Of a DNA stretch of 57,523 nucleotides, positions 8,240 through 16,389 are shown piece by piece. The translations under genes were made by a program, and so were the position numbers. Each line of letters starts with the position of its first letter. Positions within the stretch are counted from its first letter, which is position 1. Where the stretch lies: IMG/VR virus record IMGVR_UViG_3300032268_001051, positions 1 through 57,523 of that record; one strand, 5' to 3'. The notes beneath the pieces are model-generated. The model saw nothing but the letters and a program-made list of their open reading frames with translations. It searched no databases and was not told the DNA's origin. Source of the stretch: a virus.

Positions 8240-10102
8240 TTATACTAATGTAATTTCACAAGCTCCACCAGCACAAGCAACTTCACCACTTAAATCTGTA
8301 TCATCATCCATCTCAAGAATTTTTGATAAATCAACATCATTTAACGTTTTCATCAATTTTTCATACTCTTCTTTATCACAATCAGAAAAAGGAGCTTGGA
8401 TGTAACTTCCCCCATCGTAAGGTAATACTGAAAGACCATTATAGTATTCTTTATTTTCCCACATCCACTCACCAACAGCTGGCCACTCATGTTCTCTAAT
8501 AGAGATAGTTGCAGATACGTTGTGAGCGTTATTTCCATTTCTATGTCCTGGTTTAATCCATTCTTGTTGAACTTTCTTCACTCTTTCTAATAATTGAATT
8601 GGTGATTCGTTTCTTAAGATTGACCCCTCAGGCGCTTTTTGTGGAATTCCAATAACCGCTGTGTCGTGTGGTCTAAAATATTCATCTTCAACTAATTCAG
8701 GGTGATTAGTCTTCAAGTGTGAATAAATTGCTTCGTTCTTTCCAACTCTAACTCTTCTGATATAATAATCATTATGCCAAGCGTGGATACCTGAAGATGT
8801 GCCCAATGTTAAAGAGGTTGTTCCCGCAGGTTTAACAGTTGTTGTTCTTGCTGCTGGGTTAATGTCTAATAATTCCGCAACTCTTTTGTTTTCTTCTTTA
8901 ACCACTTTAGCTGCTGATTTCATATTCAAACCTAAAACAGCTCCTGAACCGATACCTGTCATTGAAATTCCAATTAACGCATCTTTTTCAGTTGTTCTTT
9001 GCCAAATTGGTCTTAGGTAGTGAAAATTTGTATATCCTGCTTGTAATGTTCCGATAAAAGACGCTGCTCTAACTCTATCTTCATAATCTTCTTGAGATAC
9101 AACGTTAGATACGTTAACCTCTGTAAGGTTACAGAATTGGAATGGTCTCAAAGCAATTTCACAACAAGGGTTAGTTCCCCAATCTTTATCGTTACTTAAG
9201 TAGATACCAGGTTCACCTGCTCCACTAGCTTCAATTCTTTTCCAAAGGTCCATAAAGTAGTCCTTAGTGATTTTGTGTCTCATCAAAACAGCAGAGTTAT
9301 TAGCTCTACCTCTTTGTGGATTTGTTTCCCACCAAGCCCCACTCTTACAACCAATCATTTCTTCATCAGTTGCTGAGAATAACGAAATAAGAGCCGCTCT
9401 TCTGATACCACCAGCCAATACCGCATCTGCGATGTGACAAACGATATCATGAACTTCAATTGGTTTTAGTTTTTGACCATCCTCTTTTGAATCGAGTATA
9501 CCTTCTAACTTAATAAGACATTCTTTAAGTGGTTGTGCACCGGGTGCTTTACCTCCTGATGTAACAAGTCTCGCACCCTTTGGTCTGATGTCTGAAAAAT
9601 CAAACTCAATTTTTGAACCTCCGAAGAAATATGACTTAACTAACACTTTAACAGCGTCTGCCCATCCTTCGATAGAATCAGCAACTAACCATCTTCTTCC
9701 TCTTTCTTTATTTGGTTTTCTGATTTCAGGTAGAACATCAACGTGATGTTTTTGAACTGAATAACCCACACCTGTTCCACCTAAAAGTAAGAACATGATT
9801 TCAGAGAATACTCTCCAATCATCAATCGGTGCGAAGGCACAATTATAAATTCTGTTAGGTGAAATTTCTATTGGTTTACCCGCGAATTGCATTGACCTCA
9901 TTGAAGGTAATACTTGCTTTTTGTAAACATACACATAGGTCTCACGAATTTCTTTTTCCATGTGTGGAAACTGCTTAATGTGCATCTCCATGTTTCTTGT
10001 GACAAGCTCCTGCCACGTTTCTCTTCTCTTTAGTTCTGGGATATACTTAGCGTATTTCATATACACTGTAATCTCCGATAAAATCCTGTTTGAAATGTCC
10101 AT
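8240..10102 (-). CDS. nrdJ: Adenosylcobalamin-dependent ribonucleotide reductase (class II, monomeric type)
   Basis: The 620-residue enzyme reduces ribonucleotides to deoxyribonucleotides for phage DNA synthesis. It resembles the monomeric class II enzymes of the Lactobacillus leichmannii type. The N-terminal helix YMKYAKYIPELKRRETWQEL is typical. One active-site cysteine lies in YNCAF (about residue 87). The radical and second redox cysteines lie in NPCCEIALRPFQFCNLTEV (about 313-325), with the catalytic Glu after the double Cys. The C-terminal CAGGAC pair (Cys610, Cys615) should re-reduce the active site. No ATP-cone domain is visible, and it is shorter than the 739-residue Lactobacillus enzyme. 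No radical-generating subunit is encoded nearby, consistent with B12 use. The 131-nt leader carries the recurring motif about 50 nt upstream. Confidence 0.9.
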   Translation of the reverse strand: MDISNRILSEITVYMKYAKYIPELKRRETWQELVTRNMEMHIKQFPHMEKEIRETYVYVYKKQVLPSMRSMQFAGKPIEISPNRIYNCAFAPIDDWRVFSEIMFLLLGGTGVGYSVQKHHVDVLPEIRKPNKERGRRWLVADSIEGWADAVKVLVKSYFFGGSKIEFDFSDIRPKGARLVTSGGKAPGAQPLKECLIKLEGILDSKEDGQKLKPIEVHDIVCHIADAVLAGGIRRAALISLFSATDEEMIGCKSGAWWETNPQRGRANNSAVLMRHKITKDYFMDLWKRIEASGAGEPGIYLSNDKDWGTNPCCEIALRPFQFCNLTEVNVSNVVSQEDYEDRVRAASFIGTLQAGYTNFHYLRPIWQRTTEKDALIGISMTGIGSGAVLGLNMKSAAKVVKEENKRVAELLDINPAARTTTVKPAGTTSLTLGTSSGIHAWHNDYYIRRVRVGKNEAIYSHLKTNHPELVEDEYFRPHDTAVIGIPQKAPEGSILRNESPIQLLERVKKVQQEWIKPGHRNGNNAHNVSATISIREHEWPAVGEWMWENKEYYNGLSVLPYDGGSYIQAPFSDCDKEEYEKLMKTLNDVDLSKILEMDDDTDLSGEVACAGGACEITLV

Positions 10103-10152
10103 TGTTTAAATTTTAAATGTAGTTTTTTTATCAAAAAATCGTTGATTTTAAT

Positions 10153-10163
10153 GATAAATATGT
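10153..10163 (-). promoter_or_regulatory. TATTTATA promoter-like motif before the reductase
   Basis: ACATATTTATC reads toward the reductase gene from about 50 nt upstream. The 131-nt gap also holds a weak imperfect hairpin (TGGTC paired with GACCA at about 10164-10184) and long A/T runs. No further gene fits there. Confidence 0.45.
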
Positions 10164-10233
10164 GGTCGGCATATAACTGACCATTAATTTAGATAAAAAA
10201 AATAAGTTTTTTTTAAAAAAAGTAGATATTTAA

Positions 10234-11616
10234 TTAAGTTGTTTTTTGCTGTGCTTCTCTTTCTTTTCTTTTTTCAAGAAGCTCCTTAACTCTATCTCTT
10301 TTTCTTTCTTCTTGTTGTTCTTCAAAACCTAAGAATGTTACTGATGATTCAGTGTCAATCTCTAACAATTCATTATTGAACTTACAGTTTTCAAAAACAA
10401 CACCGTCTTTACCAAGACGAGATTTTGTGATAGCAATTGTTGCCAAATTCATTTCCTTTTGCTGAAGAGTTTTTGCAACAGTGATGATTACGTGACCAAC
10501 CTGAGCCTTTTTAATTGACCCACCCATTTGGTCAGTCGTTACAACTTCAGAGGAAATTGAAGACCTATTACCTTGTGTAGCAGTCCATCCAACAAGATTC
10601 AATTCGTGACACATTGCCTCGAACCCTCTCATTACAGAACCTTCGGCTTTCCATTCGTCTTTCGCACTTGATTCAGGTAGAACACAATCAATATAATCCA
10701 ACAAAATTAAATCAATTTTGTTTCCGTCAGCAATCATTTTTCTAACTTGATTCTTAAGTTGATTCATGGTCATGGTATCTGAAGCAAGTTTCTTTAGGAC
10801 CAATTTGTTTTTCATTGTTTCTTGAATCTCAGTAATCTTGGACATAACCTCATCTCTGTGATTAGCAAGATTATCAGGCTCAATACCAGTCCATATCGTA
10901 AAGTGTTTTCTTTGAACAATCTTAGGGTTGTCTTCAAAAAATACTTGGAGGACGTTGTAACCCATATTGAATGCAGTATTCGCTATCTTTGTTAAGATTG
11001 TAGTCTTACCAACACCTGTTGGTGCTAAGATAACTCCAATCTCACCTCTGGCCAAACCACCTTTAAGTAGTTTGTCAATACCTGGAATTCCCATTGGAAT
11101 AGGATGACGATAGTCTTCATCTAACACGGTTTCTAATCCTGTAAAGATATCTGTTGTTCCTTTGTCTGTTTGACCTACCTGTAAAGCCTCTCTCACCAAT
11201 CCCTCAACTTTGTCATAAGATTCAAAGTCTCCTTCGGTAATAATTTTTTGTGCTCTATCCATAGCCTTCTGTAACTCTTGTTGTTTACAGAATTTCAAAG
11301 CCTTCTCCTGAACAAATACTGTTCCTTCGAACGGTGCTTCTTTAACTTGTTTTAGAGTATCCAAAACAATTTTAGCTACGAGTTCTTGTGATACTTCAGA
11401 TTTAACAATCTGTTCTAAGGTGTCAAAATTAGGGGTAGATTCATACTTCGAGAAATATTCTTTTATCATCTGAAGGATGATTTTGAAATACTTGTTATCA
11501 AAATATGAAGACTCAATTACATCCATTATAGATGATGAAAAATCCTTATCTTCTATAATTTGGTTTAATAATTGTATTTGAAACTGATTGCCTAAATAAT
11601 CGAAATTTTTATTCAT
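10234..11616 (-). CDS. Replicative DNA helicase, DnaB/T4 gp41-like
   Basis: The 460-residue protein has a RecA-like C-terminal motor. Walker A is APTGVGKTT (about residues 195-203), Walker B is LILLDYIDCV, and a later glutamine motif sits near TATQGNRSS. The N-terminal 110 residues form an all-helical domain like that of T4 gp41 (475 residues). It would unwind DNA ahead of the polymerase as a hexameric ring. The C-terminus is highly charged (Lys/Glu/Arg-rich), as often seen for interaction tails. It sits upstream of the reductase and downstream of the 5' nuclease, in a replication block. A separate primase was not seen in the window. Confidence 0.88.
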   Translation of the reverse strand: MNKNFDYLGNQFQIQLLNQIIEDKDFSSSIMDVIESSYFDNKYFKIILQMIKEYFSKYESTPNFDTLEQIVKSEVSQELVAKIVLDTLKQVKEAPFEGTVFVQEKALKFCKQQELQKAMDRAQKIITEGDFESYDKVEGLVREALQVGQTDKGTTDIFTGLETVLDEDYRHPIPMGIPGIDKLLKGGLARGEIGVILAPTGVGKTTILTKIANTAFNMGYNVLQVFFEDNPKIVQRKHFTIWTGIEPDNLANHRDEVMSKITEIQETMKNKLVLKKLASDTMTMNQLKNQVRKMIADGNKIDLILLDYIDCVLPESSAKDEWKAEGSVMRGFEAMCHELNLVGWTATQGNRSSISSEVVTTDQMGGSIKKAQVGHVIITVAKTLQQKEMNLATIAITKSRLGKDGVVFENCKFNNELLEIDTESSVTFLGFEEQQEERKRDRVKELLEKRKEREAQQKTT

Positions 11617-11650
11617 AAATTGAAACTTACCCCTCTATATTATTAAATAC

Positions 11651-12103
11651 TTACTTACTCAAATCAAATTCCAAATATTTGAAACTTAATTCGTTGTTTG
11701 AAAAAATGTCAGTTAATTCACGAAGGACATCTTTTAAAAATGGTCTTACGTCAACTGTATAACGAACTTTTGGTGGAAATTTTTTTCCGTCAAAATATCT
11801 ATGACAAATTGTCTGTTCCCCAACCTTCACATAAAGATTAAAAATCTCTGGTCCTTCAGTGAAAGAAGTGTCCATGATTTTTGGGTCATGAATAATAGAT
11901 TCTTTGTTATCCATCATGTAGATAACTGTTTTCATTTTGAGATAATAGTCGAGTTCTTCTTTGAGACCCTTAATGTATTGATACAACTCAAACGAGTTTT
12001 TTGCTTTGGGATTATACCCTCTTACATTAAAGAATCTTTGAACGACAATGTTGTCGTTTAAGGTTAGCAAAAATTCCATCTTCGTGCTGTCTTGCTCTTT
12101 CAT
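11651..12103 (-). CDS. Unknown protein in the replication block
   Basis: The 150-residue protein is not recognised. It has mixed alpha/beta character, with a KMEFLLTLNDNIVVQRFFNV opening and a central IYMMDNKESIIHD stretch. No membrane segment or cysteine cluster stands out. The ATG lies 4 nt after the 5' nuclease stop, so the two are probably cotranslated. A second ATG 8 codons in (MEFLLTLN) could be the true start. Its place between nuclease and helicase suggests a replication or recombination accessory, analogous in position to T4 accessory genes, but nothing in the sequence proves this. Confidence 0.7.
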   Translation of the reverse strand: MKEQDSTKMEFLLTLNDNIVVQRFFNVRGYNPKAKNSFELYQYIKGLKEELDYYLKMKTVIYMMDNKESIIHDPKIMDTSFTEGPEIFNLYVKVGEQTICHRYFDGKKFPPKVRYTVDVRPFLKDVLRELTDIFSNNELSFKYLEFDLSK

Positions 12104-12107
12104 AGTT

Positions 12108-13109
12108 TTAATTTTTGTTTGTGTTTCGTTTTTCTTTTCGAGTTAATTTCATGAATGGTTTTAGGAAGTTTACCCAAGCCTCATCGTTTTTGGGAAGGTA
12201 ATTAAAAAGACCGTCTTCCATCATCAGTCTCATTAAGTTTTTGTATCCTCTATCGGTGGGGTCAATTGTATCGGTGTGGATTTGTTCTACAAGTTGTTTT
12301 CCTTCATTTGTGATTAGAGGTTCGTGAAGGTTAACAATTTTGGAGTTTATTCTGTAGAACTCTTCTCCAAGTATACCGCTTTTTGTCTTACCAGTCAAAA
12401 TATTTGATAAACTTTTGATAGGTTTCTTTTGCGGGATATTTCGGGCATTATCCAATAATTCTTCGACAGTGCAGGATTTTTCCAACATTTGTGGGAATAA
12501 TTTCACAAGAGTTTTTTCACCCAAACCCTCAATACCATCGATGTTATCTGATTTGTCTCCTGTAAAGATTTTACACACGGTTACATTCTGATGAGGAATG
12601 TCTACCTTGTTAATTGAAATCTTGTCACCGTTTTTGAAATATTGTTTGTAAATTGGAGAATAGATGGTAACCCTTTCTGATATCAATTGGGTTAAGTCTT
12701 TGTCTGCAGAGAATATAATAATCTTTTCTTCTGTGGCTATCTTACAATAGTGAGCAATAAGGTCATCGGCTTCATTGTTAATCATCTCAACTTGTCGCAC
12801 AAACACCTCCTCCAAATACGTCTTTACTCTTGCCTTTTGTTGCAAGTAAGACTCGTATTTGTATTCATTCATATCCTGTCTTCGGTTTCCTTTATACTGT
12901 GGATATATTGCTTTTCTAATTGAGGAATTGGAATCTCCGTCCCAAAAGACCACGACTTTGTCGTGGTTGTGTTCATCAAGGAATCGACGAAGCGTGTTAA
13001 TAAAATGATAAACACCCCCAACGTGAGCCCCATCATTATAAAGTTCTTTAACACCGTGAAAACCTATTTTGAAAAGGTTATCACCATCTACCAATAAAGT
13101 TTTAGACAC
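12108..13109 (-). CDS. 5'-3' exonuclease / RNase H, FEN family (T4 Rnh-like)
   Basis: The 333-residue protein is a flap endonuclease-type nuclease that would remove RNA primers and trim lagging-strand fragments. Metal-binding acidic motifs are visible in order: LLVDGDNL at the N-terminus, VVFWDGD, NNEADDLIAHY, FSADKDL, then FTGDKSDNIDGIEGLGEKT, which includes the helix-hairpin-helix DNA-binding motif. The length matches T4 RNase H (305). It lies between UvsX and the small unknown with gaps under 20 nt, in one replication operon. A second role in phage DNA end processing is possible. Confidence 0.9.
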   Translation of the reverse strand: MSKTLLVDGDNLFKIGFHGVKELYNDGAHVGGVYHFINTLRRFLDEHNHDKVVVFWDGDSNSSIRKAIYPQYKGNRRQDMNEYKYESYLQQKARVKTYLEEVFVRQVEMINNEADDLIAHYCKIATEEKIIIFSADKDLTQLISERVTIYSPIYKQYFKNGDKISINKVDIPHQNVTVCKIFTGDKSDNIDGIEGLGEKTLVKLFPQMLEKSCTVEELLDNARNIPQKKPIKSLSNILTGKTKSGILGEEFYRINSKIVNLHEPLITNEGKQLVEQIHTDTIDPTDRGYKNLMRLMMEDGLFNYLPKNDEAWVNFLKPFMKLTRKEKRNTNKN

Positions 13110-13128
13110 ATAATTTATTTAAGGGTTA

Positions 13129-14157
13129 CTAATCTTCTCTTTCTTCTTTCAAGTCAAAGTCACCGTCTGTTCCGATAATATCTTTCCAGTATTCAGCATA
13201 CTCCTTCTTGTATTTTTCGATTGAAGCTTTCTCTTCAGACGCTTCTTTTCCTGCCAAGAACCCGTGTGGTGTAACGATGATTCTACCATCATCAAATCCT
13301 AATCCATTGATGTGATTCTTCAACACAGATACTTTACTTCTTACCGCAAACTTAACACTTCTTTTGTCTTTAGTTGCAGTAATTTTAGTTGTTCCAGCAC
13401 CTTTTTGATTACCAAATAAGAATACCAATGATGAGTTTAACCATACAGCGTTTCCACCTTTAGCCATAATCTTTGGTTGACCAAATGGATTATCAGGTAA
13501 TTCAACCCAAGGTTGATTGATGATAATCAAAGTATTTTCCCATTTAGAATCTGACTTTCTTGAACCAGAAATTCTTTGGTTGATACCCATACCAATTTTG
13601 TCTGATAACACAGAGGCGTTGTGTTGCTTACCACCTTTACCGTCATATGTCATCTTACAAGGCACAGACCCCACAGAATCCCATATAAAACATAAGCTTG
13701 GTGATTGTAAGCCATCTTCATCTTCGTAGTCTAATTCACCCTTCTGTTGAGCATCTAACAAAGAGTTGATGTAGTCGGTAATTTGTTCGATATAACTGAA
13801 GTTATTATTGAAGATGAAAAATCCACCCCAATCCATTTCTCCTGTTTCTTCGTCAACGATTTCCTCACATTCAAAACCCATAAGTTTTGCGTGGTCGAAA
13901 GACCATTTCTGTTCTGTGATGATAAACACAGGAAGAATCTTTTTCTTTTGACAGTCAACAGCCGCTTTGATTGCCGCAGTTGTCTTACCTGTATCTGAGT
14001 GACCTAAGAACATGTTCAAATGTCCAACAGCTGGACCAGGAAGTCCAACGGCATCTAAAAAATCTTCACCAAGGTCAAGGAACCTTTGAGGTTTATATTT
14101 TGCTGAAGTTGAGAACTTCTCTTTTACTTGATTAAAATTAGTCTTCTTGATTGCCAT
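13129..14157 (-). CDS. uvsX: Recombinase, UvsX/RecA-like
   Basis: The 342-residue protein is a RecA-family strand-exchange ATPase. Walker A is GHSDTGKTT (residues 52-60), and a Walker B-like LCFIWDSVGSVP stretch lies near residues 155-170. The DNA-binding loop regions follow (INQRISGSRKSD). The C-terminus is acidic, as in UvsX, where it tunes filament assembly with gp32. In T4-like phages UvsX drives recombination-dependent replication with gp32 and the helicase, all encoded close by. It ends in TAG followed immediately by TAA. Its start overlaps the end of the upstream small gene by 20 nt, implying coupled translation. Confidence 0.88.
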   Translation of the reverse strand: MAIKKTNFNQVKEKFSTSAKYKPQRFLDLGEDFLDAVGLPGPAVGHLNMFLGHSDTGKTTAAIKAAVDCQKKKILPVFIITEQKWSFDHAKLMGFECEEIVDEETGEMDWGGFFIFNNNFSYIEQITDYINSLLDAQQKGELDYEDEDGLQSPSLCFIWDSVGSVPCKMTYDGKGGKQHNASVLSDKIGMGINQRISGSRKSDSKWENTLIIINQPWVELPDNPFGQPKIMAKGGNAVWLNSSLVFLFGNQKGAGTTKITATKDKRSVKFAVRSKVSVLKNHINGLGFDDGRIIVTPHGFLAGKEASEEKASIEKYKKEYAEYWKDIIGTDGDFDLKEERED

Positions 14158-14443
14158 TTAATATTTTTTTAATACTCGGTAATTTATTTGTTTTGTTTCG
14201 GTTGTAAAACATTGTGTCCTCTTCATATAATTTTCCAATCTCGTCCTCATGAAAGGTAATCAACTTTATTAGCATGTCATCCTCATCACCTGTTTCTTCT
14301 CTTAACATACCAAACAAAACAGTGTCACCCACTTGTTTGTTTCTACCCGAAAAATAATTTTTGTCTTTCAACTGACTGAAAAACTCGAAGGACAATGTTT
14401 TATTGTCTCTGATTTGTAATTCAATTTCTTCTTTGAAAGTCAT
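14138..14443 (-). CDS. Small unknown protein overlapping uvsX
   Basis: The 101-residue acidic protein opens MTFKEEIELQIRDNKTLSFE. No family is recognised. A longer reading starting at 14479 would begin inside the gp32 terminator hairpin, so the ATG at 14443, just after the terminator, is preferred. The last 20 nt overlap the uvsX start. The position between gp32 and uvsX recalls the slot of the UvsY recombination mediator in T4-like genomes. The length is near UvsY (137 residues), but there is no visible similarity, so this is only a positional idea. Confidence 0.65.
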   Translation of the reverse strand: MTFKEEIELQIRDNKTLSFEFFSQLKDKNYFSGRNKQVGDTVLFGMLREETGDEDDMLIKLITFHEDEIGKLYEEDTMFYNRNKTNKLPSIKKILNGNQED

Positions 14444-14460
14444 ATTAGTAATAATAAAAT

Positions 14461-14481
14461 GGGTGGGGACAAACCCCACCC
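14461..14481 (-). terminator. Terminator after gp32
   Basis: An 8-bp perfect GC-rich stem (GGGTGGGG with CCCCACCC, 5-nt loop) begins 9 nt after the gp32 stop. On the minus strand it is followed by ATTTTATTATT. This is a typical intrinsic terminator for a highly expressed gene. Read-through would feed uvsX and the helicase. Confidence 0.85.
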
Positions 14482-14489
14482 GTTATAAA

Positions 14490-15347
14490 TTAGAATGGTA
14501 AATCTGTGTCAACTTCTGAATCTGCCTGTGGGTCAGCTATCTTTTCTTTAGATTTGCTTCCACCACCAACTGTAGTAGTTTCAACGGATGAGTCACCATA
14601 AACGTAACCACCTTTTTCACTATCCCACTTTGGAGTTTCTCCACGAGCGATTGCTTCAAGATACTCTACAGGTTTTTTAGAATAAACATCAGTCCAAGAT
14701 AATTCATCTTTAACCCAAGCATCTGCTTGTTCTTTTTCTTCGTGAACTGCTGTTGGGTCATCATACATGATTGTTGATACACTTGTGTATTCTTTACCTG
14801 CAGGTGTTTTTGATTTGGTTAACTCGATGATAAGGTCACGTCCTTTTTCAGCGTCAGTGATGTCACCTTTGTTTCTCCAAATTGGAATGATTTTATCTAA
14901 GATACCATCATTCTTGTAGTTGTGTTTAAATCTCCAAAACTTTGGACCATCTTCTTCGTGGTCTCTATCGATTACTTTTACGATATAGAATTTACGAGAC
15001 TTATATTGTTTCGCCAATTCTTTATCTGATTCTTTACCCGTTGACATCAACTCTTCGTAAACCTCATTCAAAGGTGAACGCTCGTTGTCATTTTTTCCTG
15101 GGTCATAGAACTTTTGCCATTGACCACCTACTTGGATTTCGTGATACCAAGCTTCTTTGAATGGTGACGAACCATCTTGAGTAGGAAGGATTCTTACTCT
15201 TCTTTGTCCTGATTTCTCTTTATCACCAAGGATTAAAGCGAAATACTTTTTCATTCTTTCGTCTTGCGACATTTTACTTTGGGCCCCGCCCGATGCGTTT
15301 TGTGATTTCTCATACTGTGCCAATACGGCGTCTAATACATTACTCAT
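14490..15347 (-). CDS. Single-stranded DNA-binding protein, T4 gp32-like
   Basis: The 285-residue protein coats single-stranded DNA during replication and recombination. The OB-fold core is marked by RKFYIVKVIDRDHEEDGPKF followed by WRFKHN, typical of gp32 of marine T4-like phages. The last residues (ADSEVDTDLPF) form the acidic tip that recruits partner proteins. A Gly/Ser/Lys linker precedes it. There is no cysteine anywhere, so the zinc ribbon of T4 gp32 is missing. A strong promoter-like element lies upstream and a strong terminator downstream, which fits a protein needed in large amounts. Confidence 0.88.
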   Translation of the reverse strand: MSNVLDAVLAQYEKSQNASGGAQSKMSQDERMKKYFALILGDKEKSGQRRVRILPTQDGSSPFKEAWYHEIQVGGQWQKFYDPGKNDNERSPLNEVYEELMSTGKESDKELAKQYKSRKFYIVKVIDRDHEEDGPKFWRFKHNYKNDGILDKIIPIWRNKGDITDAEKGRDLIIELTKSKTPAGKEYTSVSTIMYDDPTAVHEEKEQADAWVKDELSWTDVYSKKPVEYLEAIARGETPKWDSEKGGYVYGDSSVETTTVGGGSKSKEKIADPQADSEVDTDLPF

Positions 15348-15377
15348 TTTTTAAATAATTAAAAGTGTTTAAATTGA

Positions 15378-15412
15378 ATTATAAATATAGTTGAAGATAA
15401 CCCTTATGTCAA
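15378..15412 (-). promoter_or_regulatory. Promoter for gp32
   Basis: On the minus strand TTGACA (15407-15412) is followed 17 nt later by TATATTTATAAT (15378-15391 region), about 30 nt before the gp32 ATG. This is the most complete instance of the recurring motif. It has both a -35-like box and the ACTATATTTATAA core, and it lies directly after an upstream terminator, so gp32 has its own transcription start. Confidence 0.65.
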
Positions 15413-15418
15413 ATAAAA

Positions 15419-15440
15419 AAGGTCATCTTTCGATGACCTT
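15419..15440 (-). terminator. Terminator after the Ala/Pro-rich coiled-coil gene
   Basis: A perfect 9-bp stem (AAGGTCATC with GATGACCTT) closed by a GAAA tetraloop lies 10 nt after the stop at 15450. On the minus strand it is followed by TTTTATTT. It separates the upstream transcription unit from gp32. Confidence 0.88.
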
Positions 15441-15449
15441 CTAAATTTT

Positions 15450-16115
15450 TTAAGATGGTTCTTGTCCCGGTTGGAACGAGGTCCTTATATCTGTAGGATT
15501 AATGTCCTCAACTTCATCTGAAGTTAAAACATAATCTTTTTTACCTGTCTTTTCCATTTCAATTTTTTTGTCATCAAAGAAATCCGATAACTTTTGATTG
15601 AAAGGATATGAATCATAAGTTCTTAATTCTAACCTTTCTTGTGGAGTTTTTTCTCTATACTTTTCTATCTTATTTTCAATAGTATTAAGTCTATTCATTA
15701 GAGCATCCATCTCAGATAATTTCGCTTCTAACTTTGAAATTTGTCCGAAAAGGTTATTAAAATATTCATCTTGCTTTTGCTCAATATTCTTTTGAGAAGT
15801 TACAAGGTCAGTAATTTCTAACTCTTCAGTTCCACCTTCTTCTCCATCTGCAGGTTCACCTTCATCATCTAATTTCTCAACATCAGGGTCGTTCTCGATA
15901 TCGATTTTTTCAGGAGCCGCAGGAGCTGCCGGTGCTTCAGGAGCCGCAGGAGCACCTTCACCAGCACCTGTTGGGGGAATTGCTGCAGTTACTTCGTCCG
16001 CAACCGCATCTTCCGCACCAGGTATTGGTGGTAATGGAGCTTCTTGCTCACTTATGTATTTATTGATACTTTGGTATCTTTTAATTTCACTTAGAATCTT
16101 TTTATCTAAACTCAT
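15450..16115 (-). CDS. Acidic Ala/Pro-rich coiled-coil protein, function unknown
   Basis: The 221-residue protein has three zones. The N-terminal peptide is MSLDKKILSEIKRYQSINKY followed by ISEQ. An Ala/Pro-rich then strongly acidic stretch covers about residues 25-100. A predicted coiled coil follows (about 108-160, heptads such as FGQISKLEAKLSEMDALMNR). No enzyme motif is seen. The N-terminus resembles those of the genes at 32816 and 38332, and all carry [IL]SE sites like the T4 prohead protease recognition pattern. It could be a head-internal, scaffold-like or decoration protein, but this is inference. A clear terminator follows it. Confidence 0.7.
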   Translation of the reverse strand: MSLDKKILSEIKRYQSINKYISEQEAPLPPIPGAEDAVADEVTAAIPPTGAGEGAPAAPEAPAAPAAPEKIDIENDPDVEKLDDEGEPADGEEGGTEELEITDLVTSQKNIEQKQDEYFNNLFGQISKLEAKLSEMDALMNRLNTIENKIEKYREKTPQERLELRTYDSYPFNQKLSDFFDDKKIEMEKTGKKDYVLTSDEVEDINPTDIRTSFQPGQEPS

Positions 16116-16119
16116 TTTA

Positions 16120-16344
16120 TTATCCGTTTAATAATTGTTTTATACCGTGTGCGGTCTCAACTTTAACTTTTCTGTTGGTGTATACTTGATGTCCCGCTCT
16201 TTCTATCAATCCATCTTTTTCTCTAACAACATAACATTCGCCTGTGTCTAAATCACAAACTTCTTTTGTTCCGTTACCGTTGTCTTGTTCAGAAAATCTA
16301 ACTGATTTTCCAAGATAGTTGTCTAAGGCTGTTTTAATGTTCAT
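16120..16344 (-). CDS. Small unknown protein
   Basis: The 74-residue protein opens MNIKTALDNYLGKSVRFSEQ and is of mixed charge. It contains a DLDTGECYVVREKDGLIERA beta-like segment with two cysteines. No family is recognised. It is the first gene of a short two-gene unit with the coiled-coil gene (4-nt gap), driven by a TATATTTATAAT motif 14 nt upstream of its ATG and ended by the hairpin at 15419. Shared transcription suggests a shared function. Confidence 0.65.
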   Translation of the reverse strand: MNIKTALDNYLGKSVRFSEQDNGNGTKEVCDLDTGECYVVREKDGLIERAGHQVYTNRKVKVETAHGIKQLLNG

Positions 16345-16357
16345 AAAAAATATGTTT

Positions 16358-16371
16358 ATTATAAATATAAT
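16358..16371 (-). promoter_or_regulatory. TATTTATA promoter-like motif before the 74-residue gene
   Basis: CATTATATTTATAAT lies 14 nt upstream of the ATG at 16344 and just downstream of the giant gene ending at 16390. It belongs to the recurring motif set. Confidence 0.55.
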
Positions 16372-16389
16372 GAATTCGTTAAATTACGT

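Noticed and set aside
10103-10233. Cobalamin riboswitch before the B12-dependent reductase
   Set aside because: The gap is only 131 nt, no B12-box-like sequence is visible, and only a weak hairpin is present.
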